The notes: generated from the sequence alone by a model not told the origin. Positions 48,891 to 59,134 are shown, counted from the stretch's first letter. The stretch is DNA of 64,000 nt from Faucicola osloensis_C (GCA_019353055.1 JABAHL010000011.1:1-64000); one strand, 5' to 3'. Numbers and translations: made by a program.

Positions 48891-49769
48891 ATGGCTACGC
48901 CAGCGCCGATTTTAGTATTTGATATCGAAACCATACCCGATGTTGCCACAGGCAAGCGGCTATACCCCGAGTTGGCTGGGTTATCGGATAACGATGCCAT
49001 GACCAAGCTTATGGCACTGCGTGAGCAAGATGTTGGGCATCCTTTTATGCCACTGCCTTTGCACCAAATCGCCTGTCTTTCGGTGTTGTGGGTGGCGGGC
49101 GGCAAAATGACCCTCAAATCGCTGTCGCTGGCTGACCATAGCGAAGCGCAAATGATTCAAACCTTTTTTAATGCCATCGAAAAAAATCCGTTGTTGGTGA
49201 GCTGGAATGGCAAGGGCTTTGATATACCCGTCATGGTGTATCGGGCGTTACAGCATGGTCTAACCGCGCCCAAGCTGTTTAGCCAAACCGGTGAGATGAG
49301 ATACAACAACTATATCAACCGCTATCATGACCGTCATACCGATTTGATGGTGAAACTTGCCATGAATAGCACGTCGCAAAAACTCGATGTCGTGGCATCC
49401 TTATGCGGCTTTGCAGGCAAGCAAGCGTTGGACGGCTATGATGTGGTGCCTATGGTGCAAGCAGAGGCATGGGATAAGCTCACCACTTATTGTGAAAGTG
49501 ATGTGCTCAATACTTGGCTGATTTTTTTGCGCTACCAACGACTCACGGGACAATTTTCAGCGGAGCAAAGCGAGCAATGGGAATCCACCACCCGAAACTA
49601 TCTGCAATCGTTCACCAATCAAGACAATAGCCTGCGCCATGATAAATTTTTGCAAGCGTGGCAACCTGCTAGCAATTTAGCAGCTGACCAGCATGTCACT
49701 CATGTCACTGATATTGCCATCACCCAGCCGTCATCTGATACCCCAACTACCCAAGTAGAATCACCATGA
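48891..49769 (+). CDS. 3'-5' exonuclease, PolB-like (predicted)
   Basis: A 292-residue protein of the DNA polymerase B exonuclease-like family. Exo I motif is VFDIETIPD (Asp and Glu), Exo II SWNGKGFDIPVM, and Exo III YCESDVLNTWLIF (Tyr-x3-Asp). It is known from family studies as a predicted 3'-5' exonuclease; no polymerase domain is present. AAGGAAG precedes the ATG. It lies 40 bases after cysM and its stop overlaps the next start by four bases (ATGA), so the two are likely coupled. C-terminal residues 240-292 are low-complexity and Thr/Ser-rich. Confidence 0.88.
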   Translation: MATPAPILVFDIETIPDVATGKRLYPELAGLSDNDAMTKLMALREQDVGHPFMPLPLHQIACLSVLWVAGGKMTLKSLSLADHSEAQMIQTFFNAIEKNPLLVSWNGKGFDIPVMVYRALQHGLTAPKLFSQTGEMRYNNYINRYHDRHTDLMVKLAMNSTSQKLDVVASLCGFAGKQALDGYDVVPMVQAEAWDKLTTYCESDVLNTWLIFLRYQRLTGQFSAEQSEQWESTTRNYLQSFTNQDNSLRHDKFLQAWQPASNLAADQHVTHVTDIAITQPSSDTPTTQVESP

Positions 49770-50470
49770 ATACGATTTTTCCACCCAGCCAAGTGGTGGC
49801 ACTGCCCATCTATCAATCCGAGCAAACCTTTCCTGTCCGCCGTGTATATTGCGTGGGGCGCAACTATGCCGACCATGCCCGAGAAATGGGCAGTGACCCA
49901 GACCGTGAGCCGCCATTTTTCTTTTGTAAAGCCGGTGACAGCGAGTCGATTATTGCAGTTCGACCCGATAGCATTGCCCAATTGCCTTATCCGACTAAAA
50001 CGCAAGCGCTACATTATGAAGTAGAATTGGTGGTTGCGATTGGCAAAGAAGGTGCCAATGTGAGTGTAGCACAGGCACATGAGCTGATTTTTGGCTATGC
50101 CGTGGGGCTCGACATGACGCGCCGCGACTTGCAAAACGAAATGAAAAAATCGGGTCGCCCGTGGGAGATTGGCAAGGCGTTTGACTATTCGGCACCCATT
50201 GGTGAAATTTATCCCGTTGCTAGCGTTGCTGAGATACAACAAGCAAATATTTCACTGGCGGTGAATGGCGAGCCCAAACAACAAGGCAATATCAATCAGT
50301 TGATTTGGAATGTGGCAGAGACCATTGCCAATTTATCTGAGTTTTTTGAACTCAAAGCAGGGGATTTAATTTTTACAGGCACGCCAGCGGGCGTGGGTGC
50401 GGTGGTCAAAGGCGATACCATACTGGCGCAAATTGATGGACTTGGCAAAATTGAATTGGTGGTTGTGTAG
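49766..50470 (+). CDS. fumarylacetoacetate hydrolase-family protein
   Basis: A 234-residue FAH-fold enzyme of the small (YcgM-like) class. Motifs: RVYCVGRNYADHAREMG, PFFFCKAGDS, the metal-binding glutamates in LHYEVELVVAIGKEG, FGYAVGLDMTRRDLQ and LIFTGTPAGVGAV. Such enzymes hydrolyse or decarboxylate acylpyruvates (for example fumarylpyruvate or oxaloacetate). The substrate here cannot be named. The gene is coupled to the exonuclease gene and followed by a strong terminator. Confidence 0.88.
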   Translation: MNTIFPPSQVVALPIYQSEQTFPVRRVYCVGRNYADHAREMGSDPDREPPFFFCKAGDSESIIAVRPDSIAQLPYPTKTQALHYEVELVVAIGKEGANVSVAQAHELIFGYAVGLDMTRRDLQNEMKKSGRPWEIGKAFDYSAPIGEIYPVASVAEIQQANISLAVNGEPKQQGNINQLIWNVAETIANLSEFFELKAGDLIFTGTPAGVGAVVKGDTILAQIDGLGKIELVVV

Positions 50471-50491
50471 AACGGGTAGTGTAAAAGATGA

Positions 50492-50521
50492 AAAAAAGGC
50501 GCTAGTAATAGCGCCTTTTTT
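50492..50521. terminator. bidirectional terminator
   Basis: AAAAAAGGCGCTA (50492-50504) pairs with TAGCGCCTTTTTT (50509-50521), with the tight loop GTAA. It serves the FAH gene on the plus strand and the peptidase gene on the minus strand. Confidence 0.95.
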
Positions 50522-50552
50522 ATTAAGATGATTAATTTTATTATTAAGTTTG

Positions 50553-53519
50553 TTATAGCACTTTTTCAATCTGAAAACCCATGTTTTGCATGAGTTCAGC
50601 TTTATCAAACGGCGCAAGGCTGGCACGAGTAAATGGCTTGTCTTTAAGATAAGTTCTTGCCACGCGCTGTAAGTCATCAAGGCTGACCGCCAAGATTTTG
50701 GCACGCATCGCCTGTTGCCAGTCTTTGCCGCGACCGTGTAACTCAGCAAACAGCGCCTTGACCGCTTCACCCGCAGGACTTGCGGGCTTATCCATGCCTG
50801 CCATTAATCCTAAAATCGCTTCTTCAATCCAAGCATCGGTTTTTTCGCCTGTAGATTGCGCGAGTAACCAATCAATACTACCCAAGAAGTCATCAAACGT
50901 GGCTTGGTCACGCGGGTCACGGTAGCTATAAAACTTGAAAGAGCAAGCATTGCTATCATAGCTCGCCCCGCCGCCATACGCCCCGCCTTGCTCACGAATG
51001 GTACGATGCAGATAATTGTTGCGTAGCACGCTTGAGAGCACCATCAAGGCAGGGGCATCGGGATGGTTGGTCGGCACGGCAGCAAAGACAAGCGCATGAT
51101 GAAATACATTGGTTTGCGCAAGCCACGCGATATCGCTACCGTCAGTGGTAATGGGCGATTCGATTAAAGTAGCGGTAGGCTCTTCAACAGGCGTTTGCCA
51201 GCTCTCGCTAATTGCTTGCTGCAGCGTCGGTAATACCTCTGCTTCGGCGATGATGAGCGCTTGTTTTGGCAGGGCTTTGATGTAGCTGTGTAAATTGGCT
51301 AAGCGCTCTCCGAGCTTTTGCCACGCACTGCTATCTTGCTCTGCTTGCTGCAAAAATTCAGTTAAGCTATTTAATGCAGGCAAACCACCGCGTACATATT
51401 CAAGACGGGCGATTTTACTGGTGTTACGGCTCGCTGTTTGCATGGCATACGCATGACCTGCATTGGCAAGGCGCGATTGCCAGCCCATTTGTTTTTGGGT
51501 CAGTAGCTCTTCCATTCGCGCATATTCAGTAAAAATAGTGTCGTTGAGTACTTCTTTAACCAGCTCAATCGCTTCAAATTTACGTGACAATGAACGGGTA
51601 GCGACCACTAAGAAGCTATCCATTTTTTCGGGGTTGTCAGGTGACGTGCGCTGGCTGATTCTGACAGTCACACCGCTTGAATGGCGTGCTTGCCGCGCTT
51701 GAAATGCCAAGGCATCGTGTTTGCGCGTGCCTACTTCACTAATCAAGCTCAGATAGGTTGGTAAATCTGGGTGATTGATGAGCGCTTCATGACCTTCTAG
51801 GGGTATTATCACTTGATAATAGTACAGACCATTGGTGCCTGCTTCATATTCATACAACGTACTTGGCACACCACTTAAAGTGATATCGCGTTTTGTACCT
51901 GTTTTAAATTGAATTTGGGCAGGAATATCCGCCAATCCCACTTTGGGTAGCAAATCCACATCATCGGGGGTAGCTTGGCGTTCGGCAAGGGCTTTGGCTT
52001 GGGCGATGAGCGCATTACGGGTGTCATCGGTGAGTGCCGCTGCGATGGTGTCAAGTTTGGCTTGCTCATCCTTGGCTTGTTGCTCAGATTTGCTAGCATC
52101 AGGGATGAGGGTCAAACGCACGCGATGCGGATTGTCGAGCAAAAATTTGCGAATCAAATTGGCGATAAAATCAGGGTTTTTTACTTGCTCACGTAGCCAG
52201 TTTAGGTTTTCATCGATATCCCACACATGCATGGGGTCACCATCGTGGATAGCAGTACTAAAGCCTTCAAGCATCAAATTTAGACCATATGGCATACTAT
52301 CGCCACCGATATGACGTTGGTCGATTTCGATTTGGTGCAAAATGGTTTCAATCGCTTCGCTGTCCACAGGCTGGTCTGCCACTTGTTTGAGTAAGTCCAA
52401 AATCCCTTGCTCAATAGCATCGCCATGCTCAGGCTCAGAGCCACGGACACCCGCATAAAACACCATCTGATAATGGCTGTCATCCAAGCCCAGTAGCGGC
52501 GTTGGGGCAGATGCCAGCGGATGGCTATCGAGATACGCCCGCAGCGGCGAACCTGCATGTTCAACCAATACGCCTTCAAGTAGTCGCATAGCCAGACGCT
52601 GCTTACCGTCTAAAATCGATGGTAATAACCATGCCATGACGTGATGGGTTTGTTTGGGTTTTACCGTATCGACACTGTAAGTGTCCGTCACGCTGATTGG
52701 CGCGGTCAATGATTTTTCGAGTCGTGAGGCGTGTTTTTGACCTTTAGCAAACGCTTTGCCTGCCACCGCCAATGCATCCTCATGGATACGGGCTTGGGTC
52801 TCTGCCACAGGGATATTGCCAAAGCTCATCACCACCGCATTGCTTGGATGATAGTGACTTTGATGAAACTTGACCAAATCAGCATGAGTCAGCTCAGTAA
52901 TTGCAGCAGGCTCACCGCCAGAATTGTAGTGATAAGTGGTTGTGGGGAATAAATGACGCGCCAGCGTATGATACAACTGGTCAATCTCGCCACTCATCGC
53001 GCCTTTCATTTCGTTAAACACAATGCCTTTATACTGGGGTTTGCCGTCATCATCAAGCTCCACACGAATCCCTTCTTGGGCAAAATCGAGCGGATTTAAA
53101 CTTGGGAAAAATGTTGCATCTAGATACACCGACAACAAGTTAAAATAATCTTGACGGTTTTGGGTGGCAAACGGATACGCTGTCCAATCTGCCGCAGTAA
53201 ACGCATTCATAAACGTATTGAGCGAGCGCTTAATCATGCTAAAAAACGGGTCGCGCACGGGATATTTTTCAGAGCCACATAGACTGGTATGCTCCAAAAT
53301 ATGCGCTTCACCGCGGTCGGTCATCGGCTGGGTGCGAAAACCAATCATAAAGGCATTTTCATCACTCGGGTGGGCGAGGTGATAATGAATCAACCCCGTG
53401 GCGTTATGTTCACTCACCACTACATCAAGCGATAACGCATCGATGCGCTCATGAGAGCGTAGGGTAAAAGCAGGGTGCAGGGTCAAATCTAAAGTAGTGT
53501 CGGGAGAAGTTGCGGGCAT
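50553..53519 (-). CDS. M16C metallopeptidase, presequence protease (PreP) type
   Basis: A 988-residue zinc peptidase of the M16C family, two halves forming a closed chamber that degrades free peptides. The inverted zinc motif HILEH (His73, Glu76, His77) lies in the family segment GEAHILEHTSLCGSEKYPVRDPFF, and the distal metal ligand is in FNEMKGAMS. The C-terminal half has the glycine-rich GGAYGGGASYD. There is no signal peptide, so it should be cytoplasmic, degrading peptides (organelle PreP clears targeting peptides). Length is as expected for the family. Confidence 0.93.
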   Translation of the reverse strand: MPATSPDTTLDLTLHPAFTLRSHERIDALSLDVVVSEHNATGLIHYHLAHPSDENAFMIGFRTQPMTDRGEAHILEHTSLCGSEKYPVRDPFFSMIKRSLNTFMNAFTAADWTAYPFATQNRQDYFNLLSVYLDATFFPSLNPLDFAQEGIRVELDDDGKPQYKGIVFNEMKGAMSGEIDQLYHTLARHLFPTTTYHYNSGGEPAAITELTHADLVKFHQSHYHPSNAVVMSFGNIPVAETQARIHEDALAVAGKAFAKGQKHASRLEKSLTAPISVTDTYSVDTVKPKQTHHVMAWLLPSILDGKQRLAMRLLEGVLVEHAGSPLRAYLDSHPLASAPTPLLGLDDSHYQMVFYAGVRGSEPEHGDAIEQGILDLLKQVADQPVDSEAIETILHQIEIDQRHIGGDSMPYGLNLMLEGFSTAIHDGDPMHVWDIDENLNWLREQVKNPDFIANLIRKFLLDNPHRVRLTLIPDASKSEQQAKDEQAKLDTIAAALTDDTRNALIAQAKALAERQATPDDVDLLPKVGLADIPAQIQFKTGTKRDITLSGVPSTLYEYEAGTNGLYYYQVIIPLEGHEALINHPDLPTYLSLISEVGTRKHDALAFQARQARHSSGVTVRISQRTSPDNPEKMDSFLVVATRSLSRKFEAIELVKEVLNDTIFTEYARMEELLTQKQMGWQSRLANAGHAYAMQTASRNTSKIARLEYVRGGLPALNSLTEFLQQAEQDSSAWQKLGERLANLHSYIKALPKQALIIAEAEVLPTLQQAISESWQTPVEEPTATLIESPITTDGSDIAWLAQTNVFHHALVFAAVPTNHPDAPALMVLSSVLRNNYLHRTIREQGGAYGGGASYDSNACSFKFYSYRDPRDQATFDDFLGSIDWLLAQSTGEKTDAWIEEAILGLMAGMDKPASPAGEAVKALFAELHGRGKDWQQAMRAKILAVSLDDLQRVARTYLKDKPFTRASLAPFDKAELMQNMGFQIEKVL

Positions 53520-53806
53520 GAAGTTACCTGTGTGTCATAATAATATTTGTCAGAATTTATCGCTAACAATGAATCGTGAAATAGACGGAAAGTATAGCAG
53601 TTTTGTCGGATTTATTTTGAGTTAAATGGGGTCAAAACCTGCTTTATAAAGGCAAAAAAACACAGATACCACAGATAACACAGTGCCAATCATTTGCCCG
53701 TGTCAGCCAATTTTCAGATATTAACTTTGATGGTTTTAATTTACAATGACACCACGTTGAATTTAACTCATCTATTTTTTTCCAAAATCGTTAAAAAGGA
53801 ACCACA

Positions 53807-54820
53807 ATGGCAAAAATCGTCGCCATCGGCAATGCGCTAGTTGACAGTGAATTTATCGTCACCGATGCACAGCTTAACGCCACAGGTCTGACCAAAGGTA
53901 ACATGACCCTAGCCAGTCACAGTGAGCAAGCTGACCTCATCGCCTCGCTCACCACGCAAAACATCATCGCGACCAAACAAGCAGGTGGCGGCTCGGCTGC
54001 CAACAGTATCTATGCCGCAGCAAGCCTTGGCAGCGATACTTTTTACGCTTGCCGAGTGGGTGAAGACGATGCAGGGCGTTTTTATTTGGCGGATTTAAAT
54101 GCCGCAGGTATCAAGACGTCTACCAAGTCATTCGCTGATGGTACCACAGGCAGTTGTATGGTGATGGTGACCCCAGATGGTGAGCGCACCATGCAAACGC
54201 ATTTGGGCACTTCCGCAGAAATCAGCGAAACCGATATCGAGTTTGATGCGCTCAATGATGCTGATTGGTTGTATCTTGAAGGTTATCTTGCTATGTCACC
54301 CTCGGTACAACAGGCGATTGCTCAGCTAAAACAACAAGCCAAAGACAAAGGGGCTAAAATCGCGGTCAGTTTTGCCGACCCTGCCGTGGTCAAATTTGGT
54401 CGTGAAGGACTGGATGCCATGCTAGAGGGTGGCGTGGATGCGGTGTTTTGTAACTGTGATGAAGCGCAGCTATTTACCAATCAAAGCAGTCATTCGCAAG
54501 CGGCAGCAGCGTTATTGTCAGTCGCCAATATGGCAGTGGTGACCAATGGTGCAGCAGGGTCAATCATTGCAGTACGAGACGATGTTTCACGTGAAACAAA
54601 ATTGATTGACGTGGCATCGCTAGCCGTTGACCAAGTGCTAGATACCAATGGCGCAGGGGATAATTTTGCGGGCAGTTTTTTATACGCGCTATCGCACGGT
54701 TATGCGTTGGCAGATTGTGGCAAATTAGCCAGTAGCGTTGCAAGCCAAATCATTCAGCAATTCGGACCCCGTCTCAAACCGGCGCAATACCAAGCGATTT
54801 TACAATCAACCTTAACATAG
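53807..54820 (+). CDS. PfkB-family carbohydrate/nucleoside kinase
   Basis: A 337-residue ribokinase-like enzyme, nearest the adenosine/ribokinase branch. Motifs: GNALVDSEF, the PfkB signature region GGGSAANSIYAAASLG, and the ATP-site motif DTNGAGDNFAGSFLYAL with catalytic Asp (second D). Substrate (adenosine, ribose or another sugar) cannot be decided by sequence. AAAAGGA precedes the ATG. It is convergent with the leucine operon, whose terminator lies between them. The gap to the preceding peptidase gene (287 bases) holds no gene. Confidence 0.85.
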   Translation: MAKIVAIGNALVDSEFIVTDAQLNATGLTKGNMTLASHSEQADLIASLTTQNIIATKQAGGGSAANSIYAAASLGSDTFYACRVGEDDAGRFYLADLNAAGIKTSTKSFADGTTGSCMVMVTPDGERTMQTHLGTSAEISETDIEFDALNDADWLYLEGYLAMSPSVQQAIAQLKQQAKDKGAKIAVSFADPAVVKFGREGLDAMLEGGVDAVFCNCDEAQLFTNQSSHSQAAAALLSVANMAVVTNGAAGSIIAVRDDVSRETKLIDVASLAVDQVLDTNGAGDNFAGSFLYALSHGYALADCGKLASSVASQIIQQFGPRLKPAQYQAILQSTLT

Positions 54821-54868
54821 CACGTGGCTAATAAGGCGGATTTTGACAACCTATTTTGACAATCTAAT

Positions 54869-54895
54869 AAAAAAGCCCTAGTTTTAGCTAGGGCT
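54869..54895 (-). terminator. terminator of the leucine-degradation operon
   Basis: On the minus strand AGCCCTAG (54895-54888) pairs with CTAGGGCT (54881-54874), with a 6-base loop, followed by TTTTTT. The plus strand lacks a T run, so it belongs to ivd and the operon. Confidence 0.9.
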
Positions 54896-54916
54896 AGTGC
54901 TGACAAAGCTGATCAA

Positions 54917-56092
54917 TTAGGCGGTTTCGTTAAACAGCTCACGACCAATCAGCATACGCCGCACTTCGCTGGTACCTGCGCCAATCTCATATAGCTTGGC
55001 ATCACGCCAAATACGCCCCAGTGGGTATTCATTGGTATAGCCATTGCCACCAAAGATTTGGATACCTTCTCCTGCCATCCAAGTGGCTTTTTCCGCTGTC
55101 CACAAAATTACGCTGGCGCAGTCTTTACGTACTTGGCGCACATGGTCTGAGCCTAGCATATCTAAGTTTTTGCCCACGGTGTAGAGAAAGCTGCGCCCTG
55201 CCTGTAAGGTGGTGTACATGTCCGCCACTTTACCTTGAATCAACTGGAATTCACCGATGGCTTGACCAAATTGCTTGCGGTCGTGGATGTAGGGAATGAC
55301 GTTGTCCATCACCGCTTGCATCAGCCCGATAGGACCTGCGGCAAGTACCGCACGCTCGTAGTCCAAGCCACTCATCAATACTTTGACGCCGTTGTTAAGA
55401 CCGCCCAAAATGTTGTCGCTTGGCACTTCGACATTGTCAAACACCATCTCGCCTGTGTGACTGCCGCGCATACCGAGTTTGTCAAGTTTTTGCGCGGTGT
55501 AAAAGCCTTTCATGCCTTTTTCTACCAAAAACGCGGTGATGCCTTTTGCCCCAAGCTCTGGGTTGGTTTTGGCATACACCACCATCACATCGGCATCAGG
55601 TCCATTAGTAATCCACATTTTTGAGCCGTTTAGTACATATACGCCACCTTTGTCTTCGGCACGTAGTTTCATGCTGGTCACGTCTGAGCCTGCACCGGGT
55701 TCACTCATGGCTAAGGCACCAATGAATTCACCGCTGATGAGTTTTGGCAAGTATTTTTGTTTTTGGGCTTCTGTGCCGTTGCGTTTGATTTGGTTGATAC
55801 ATAGGTTGGAGTGCGCGCCATAGCTTAGCGCCACTGAGCCTGATGCGCGGCTGATTTCTTCCATGGCGACCATGTGCGCCACATAGCCCATGTCCACGCC
55901 GCCGTAGGTTTCGGGTACGGTGATGCCATGCAGCCCAAGCTCGCCCATTTTTTGCCACAAGTCCATCGGGAATTGGTCGGTGCGGTCAAGCTCGGCAGCG
56001 CGTGGGGCGATTTCGGCATCGGCAAAGGCTTTGACGGTTTCGCGTAGGGCGTTGATGTCATCGCCAAGTTGGTAATCGAGTCCTAAGTTCAT
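54917..56092 (-). CDS. ivd: isovaleryl-CoA dehydrogenase
   Basis: FAD enzyme oxidising isovaleryl-CoA to 3-methylcrotonyl-CoA in leucine breakdown (also called liuA). The 391 residues carry the acyl-CoA dehydrogenase signatures GAHSNLCINQI, AMSEPGAGSDVTSMKL and TNGPDADVMVVYAKT. The catalytic Glu is typical of this subfamily in GLDYERAVLAAGPIGL rather than near the C-terminus. The C-terminal FGGNGYTNEYPLGRIWRDAKLYEIGAGTSE is also present. Two ATGs, 56098 and 56092, are near; AAGGA sits ideal for the second, which I use. Last gene of the operon. Confidence 0.92.
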   Translation of the reverse strand: MNLGLDYQLGDDINALRETVKAFADAEIAPRAAELDRTDQFPMDLWQKMGELGLHGITVPETYGGVDMGYVAHMVAMEEISRASGSVALSYGAHSNLCINQIKRNGTEAQKQKYLPKLISGEFIGALAMSEPGAGSDVTSMKLRAEDKGGVYVLNGSKMWITNGPDADVMVVYAKTNPELGAKGITAFLVEKGMKGFYTAQKLDKLGMRGSHTGEMVFDNVEVPSDNILGGLNNGVKVLMSGLDYERAVLAAGPIGLMQAVMDNVIPYIHDRKQFGQAIGEFQLIQGKVADMYTTLQAGRSFLYTVGKNLDMLGSDHVRQVRKDCASVILWTAEKATWMAGEGIQIFGGNGYTNEYPLGRIWRDAKLYEIGAGTSEVRRMLIGRELFNETA

Positions 56093-56108
56093 AGTCATTC
56101 CTTGTTTA

Positions 56109-57041
56109 TTAACTGACTGTTAAAGCTTTACGTTTATTTAAAATCGCTGTTGCCACCTTTGAGCCGTTTTGCCTGCCCAAAAACGCGCTGATTTTTTGTC
56201 CGACATCGACCAGTTTGTCGAGGTCAATGCCCGTTTCAATACCCATGCCATGTAGCAGATATACCACATCTTCAGTGGCAACATTGCCGGTTGCGCCTTT
56301 GGCATACGGACAGCCGCCAAGCCCTGCCACCGAGGTATCAAATTGCCATACACCCATTTGTAATGCCGCTAAGGTATTGCTAAGCGCTTGACCATAGGTG
56401 TCATGAAAATGCCCAGAGATATTGTCAATATCAATATAACGCAAGGCAGCATCCAACGCTTTTTGCACCTTGATAGGCGTGCCCACGCCGATGGTATCGG
56501 CAATGCCAATATGTTCAGCGCCAATGGCAACGAGTTTTTCTGTCACATAGGCGACTTTATCGGCTGAAATATCCCCTTCATACGGGCAGCCCACGGTACA
56601 AGAGATGACACCGCGCACTTTGATACCATGCGCTTTGGCGGCGTCAGCCACTGGGGCAAAACGCTCGATACTCTCAGCGATGCTACAGTTGATGTTTTTT
56701 TGGCTAAAGGCTTCACTCGCTGAGCCAAAAATCACCACTTCATAATTGGCAAATTGGTCACGGTGGGCAAGGGCGGCATCAAAGCCTTTCATATTAGGTG
56801 TCAGCACCGAATAGACCACGTCATCACGTTTGCTAATGCCATTTAATACGGCATCATTGTCCGCCATTTGTGGTACCCACTTTGGCGACACAAAGCTAGT
56901 GGCTTCAAGTTTGCGCACGCCTGCATCAATCAAGCCGTTAATCAACTCAATTTTGACTTCGCTGGGTACGGTTTGTTTTTCGTTTTGTAGTCCGTCTCTT
57001 GCGCCCACGTCAATGATTTTGACAAAATTTGGATAGTTCAT
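56109..57041 (-). CDS. mvaB: hydroxymethylglutaryl-CoA lyase
   Basis: Splits HMG-CoA into acetoacetate and acetyl-CoA, the final step of leucine breakdown (also called liuE). The 310-residue TIM barrel has DVGARDGLQNE (catalytic Arg and metal Asp, about 12-22), the metal-binding HFHDTYGQALSN, and the signature GLGGCPYAKGATGNVATEDVVYLL with the catalytic Cys. Its start overlaps the mccA stop by four bases, so translation is coupled. Ivd follows ten to sixteen bases later. Confidence 0.94.
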   Translation of the reverse strand: MNYPNFVKIIDVGARDGLQNEKQTVPSEVKIELINGLIDAGVRKLEATSFVSPKWVPQMADNDAVLNGISKRDDVVYSVLTPNMKGFDAALAHRDQFANYEVVIFGSASEAFSQKNINCSIAESIERFAPVADAAKAHGIKVRGVISCTVGCPYEGDISADKVAYVTEKLVAIGAEHIGIADTIGVGTPIKVQKALDAALRYIDIDNISGHFHDTYGQALSNTLAALQMGVWQFDTSVAGLGGCPYAKGATGNVATEDVVYLLHGMGIETGIDLDKLVDVGQKISAFLGRQNGSKVATAILNKRKALTVS

Positions 57042-59134
57042 GATTGGCTGCCCGTATCAAGTTTTAATAGCTCATCGCCATCGGATACCAAATCCCCTGC
57101 CTTAAACAGCAGCTCTGCCACCGTACCATCACTAGGGGCATTGATGGTATGCTCAATTTTCATGGCTTCAATCACCGCCAAGGCTTGACCTTTTTTCACT
57201 TCATCGCCCACATTAACCCGAAACGCCACCACTTGACCTGGCATGGGCGATTTTAGGCTGCCGCCATCTTGGGGCTCAATGCCCACATGTGCCATGCTAT
57301 CCACCAAGGTAATGGTATCGCTGGCATGATTTGAGAACACATATACTTGCTCATTGTGTCGCCATGCCTGTATCTGTTGGCGCTTACCGGCTGTTTCTCC
57401 GTCACTTAGCCACAGCGTGAAGGTATCATCGGCACTGGGCAAATAACGAACATCGCCTTGATAGATGGGCGTGACAACGTCCGCGCCTTGTTTTTCGGCT
57501 TTGACAATGGCGTTAATCGTTAGATGAAATGCCTGTTCCTTGGCTTGCTCGTTAAGTTGGCTGATAACCGCCCGCAATGGCTTATCGTGATACACCAAAT
57601 CAAACGGACGCGCATAGTGGCTATATGCGCGCCATGCGTCGGTTTTGCTAAATGGGTCGTGGTTTTGGGTTTGCGCTTCTTGGGCAAGCTCGTTGACAAT
57701 CGCGGTGGCTACTAGCCAAGGTAGCTCACCACGCTGCTGCCCAAACAGTACGTCTTTTTCACGTTCAATCAATGCAGTGTCAAGATTGGCATATTTGAAC
57801 GAATCTGATTGCACCACGTGACGCAAAAACGCCACGTTGTTAGGCAGACCGACAATACGGGTTTCTGCCAAGGCTTGGTCTAGCTTGGCAAGCGCTTGCT
57901 CACGGGTTGGCGCATGGACGATGAGTTTGGCAATCATCGAGTCATAGTAAGGGCTGATGACATCACCTTCGCGTACCCCATCATCCACGCGCACATCCGA
58001 CACACTAAACTCGCTGTGAGTTGGCGTGCGGTAAACGTTTAGCGTACCTGTGGCGGGCAAGAAGTTGTTATCTGGGTTTTCAGCATTGATACGTGCTTCA
58101 ATCGCATGACCATTGATGGTCAAGTCTGCTTGTTGTTTTGGTAACGGCTCGCCGCTGGCAACACGCAGTTGCCATTCGACCAGGTCAGTACCGGTAATCG
58201 CCTCGGTGACAGGGTGTTCTACTTGCAGACGGGTATTCATTTCCATAAAGTAGAAATTCATGCCGCCAAATTTATCTTCGGGTGAACTCTCACGTTGCTC
58301 TACGATAAATTCAACCGTACCCGCCCCCACATAATTGACCGCTTTTGCCGCCGCGATCGCCGCTGCGCCCATCGCTTCACGCATTGCCACGCTGACATTT
58401 GGGGCAGGGGCTTCTTCGAGCACTTTTTGGTGGCGGCGCTGTACCGAGCAATCACGCTCAAATAAATACACATAGTTGCCGTGGCTGTCGCCAAAGACTT
58501 GAATTTCAATATGGCGGGGACGCAGGGCGTATTTTTCGATCAATACGCTGTCATTGCCAAAGCTGCTAATGGCTTCACGTTGACATGAGCCTAAGGCGTC
58601 AATAAAGTCTTCGGTTTTTTCAACTAACCGCATCCCTTTGCCGCCGCCACCAGAACTGGCTTTAATCAGCACAGGGTAGCCAATTTTGTCGGCCTCGCTA
58701 TGTAAAAAATCAGGGTCTTGGTTGGTACCATGATACCCTGGAATGAGCGGTACATTGGCAGCTTCCATCAAGCGTTTGGACTCGGCTTTAAGCCCCATTG
58801 CAGTGATGGCAGACGCAGGTGGACCGATAAACACCAAACCTGCATCCACGCAGGCTTGGGCAAATTCGTCGTTTTCACTCAAAAACCCGTAGCCTGGGTG
58901 AATCGCTTGTGCGCCTGTCTGCTTGGCAGCCTCCAAAATGCGCTCCCAACGCAGGTAGCTGTCTTTGGGCGCAGAACCGCCTATATAAATGGCTTCATCA
59001 CACACGGCTACGTGCTTGGCGAAGCGGTCAGCGTCTGAGTATACCGCAGCGGTACGCACGCCCAGTTTTTTGGCGGTGGCTGCCACGCGGCAAGCAATCT
59101 CACCACGGTTGGCTATTAAGATTTTTGAAAACAT
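57038..59134 (-). CDS. mccA: 3-methylcrotonyl-CoA carboxylase, biotin-carrying alpha subunit
   Basis: Carries and carboxylates biotin for 3-methylcrotonyl-CoA carboxylase (liuD). The 698 residues comprise an N-terminal biotin carboxylase (IANRGEIACRVAATAKKLG, ATP-grasp GGGGKGMRLV, EMNTRLQVEHPVTE), a BT linker and a biotin carrier at the C-terminus with Lys659. The carrier motif is EAMKIEH, with Ile where Met is normal after the biotin Lys (AMKM). AAGGG lies ahead of the ATG. It precedes mvaB with four bases of overlap, and a 123-base gap holds a tandem repeat towards liuC. Confidence 0.95.
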   Translation of the reverse strand: MFSKILIANRGEIACRVAATAKKLGVRTAAVYSDADRFAKHVAVCDEAIYIGGSAPKDSYLRWERILEAAKQTGAQAIHPGYGFLSENDEFAQACVDAGLVFIGPPASAITAMGLKAESKRLMEAANVPLIPGYHGTNQDPDFLHSEADKIGYPVLIKASSGGGGKGMRLVEKTEDFIDALGSCQREAISSFGNDSVLIEKYALRPRHIEIQVFGDSHGNYVYLFERDCSVQRRHQKVLEEAPAPNVSVAMREAMGAAAIAAAKAVNYVGAGTVEFIVEQRESSPEDKFGGMNFYFMEMNTRLQVEHPVTEAITGTDLVEWQLRVASGEPLPKQQADLTINGHAIEARINAENPDNNFLPATGTLNVYRTPTHSEFSVSDVRVDDGVREGDVISPYYDSMIAKLIVHAPTREQALAKLDQALAETRIVGLPNNVAFLRHVVQSDSFKYANLDTALIEREKDVLFGQQRGELPWLVATAIVNELAQEAQTQNHDPFSKTDAWRAYSHYARPFDLVYHDKPLRAVISQLNEQAKEQAFHLTINAIVKAEKQGADVVTPIYQGDVRYLPSADDTFTLWLSDGETAGKRQQIQAWRHNEQVYVFSNHASDTITLVDSMAHVGIEPQDGGSLKSPMPGQVVAFRVNVGDEVKKGQALAVIEAMKIEHTINAPSDGTVAELLFKAGDLVSDGDELLKLDTGSQS

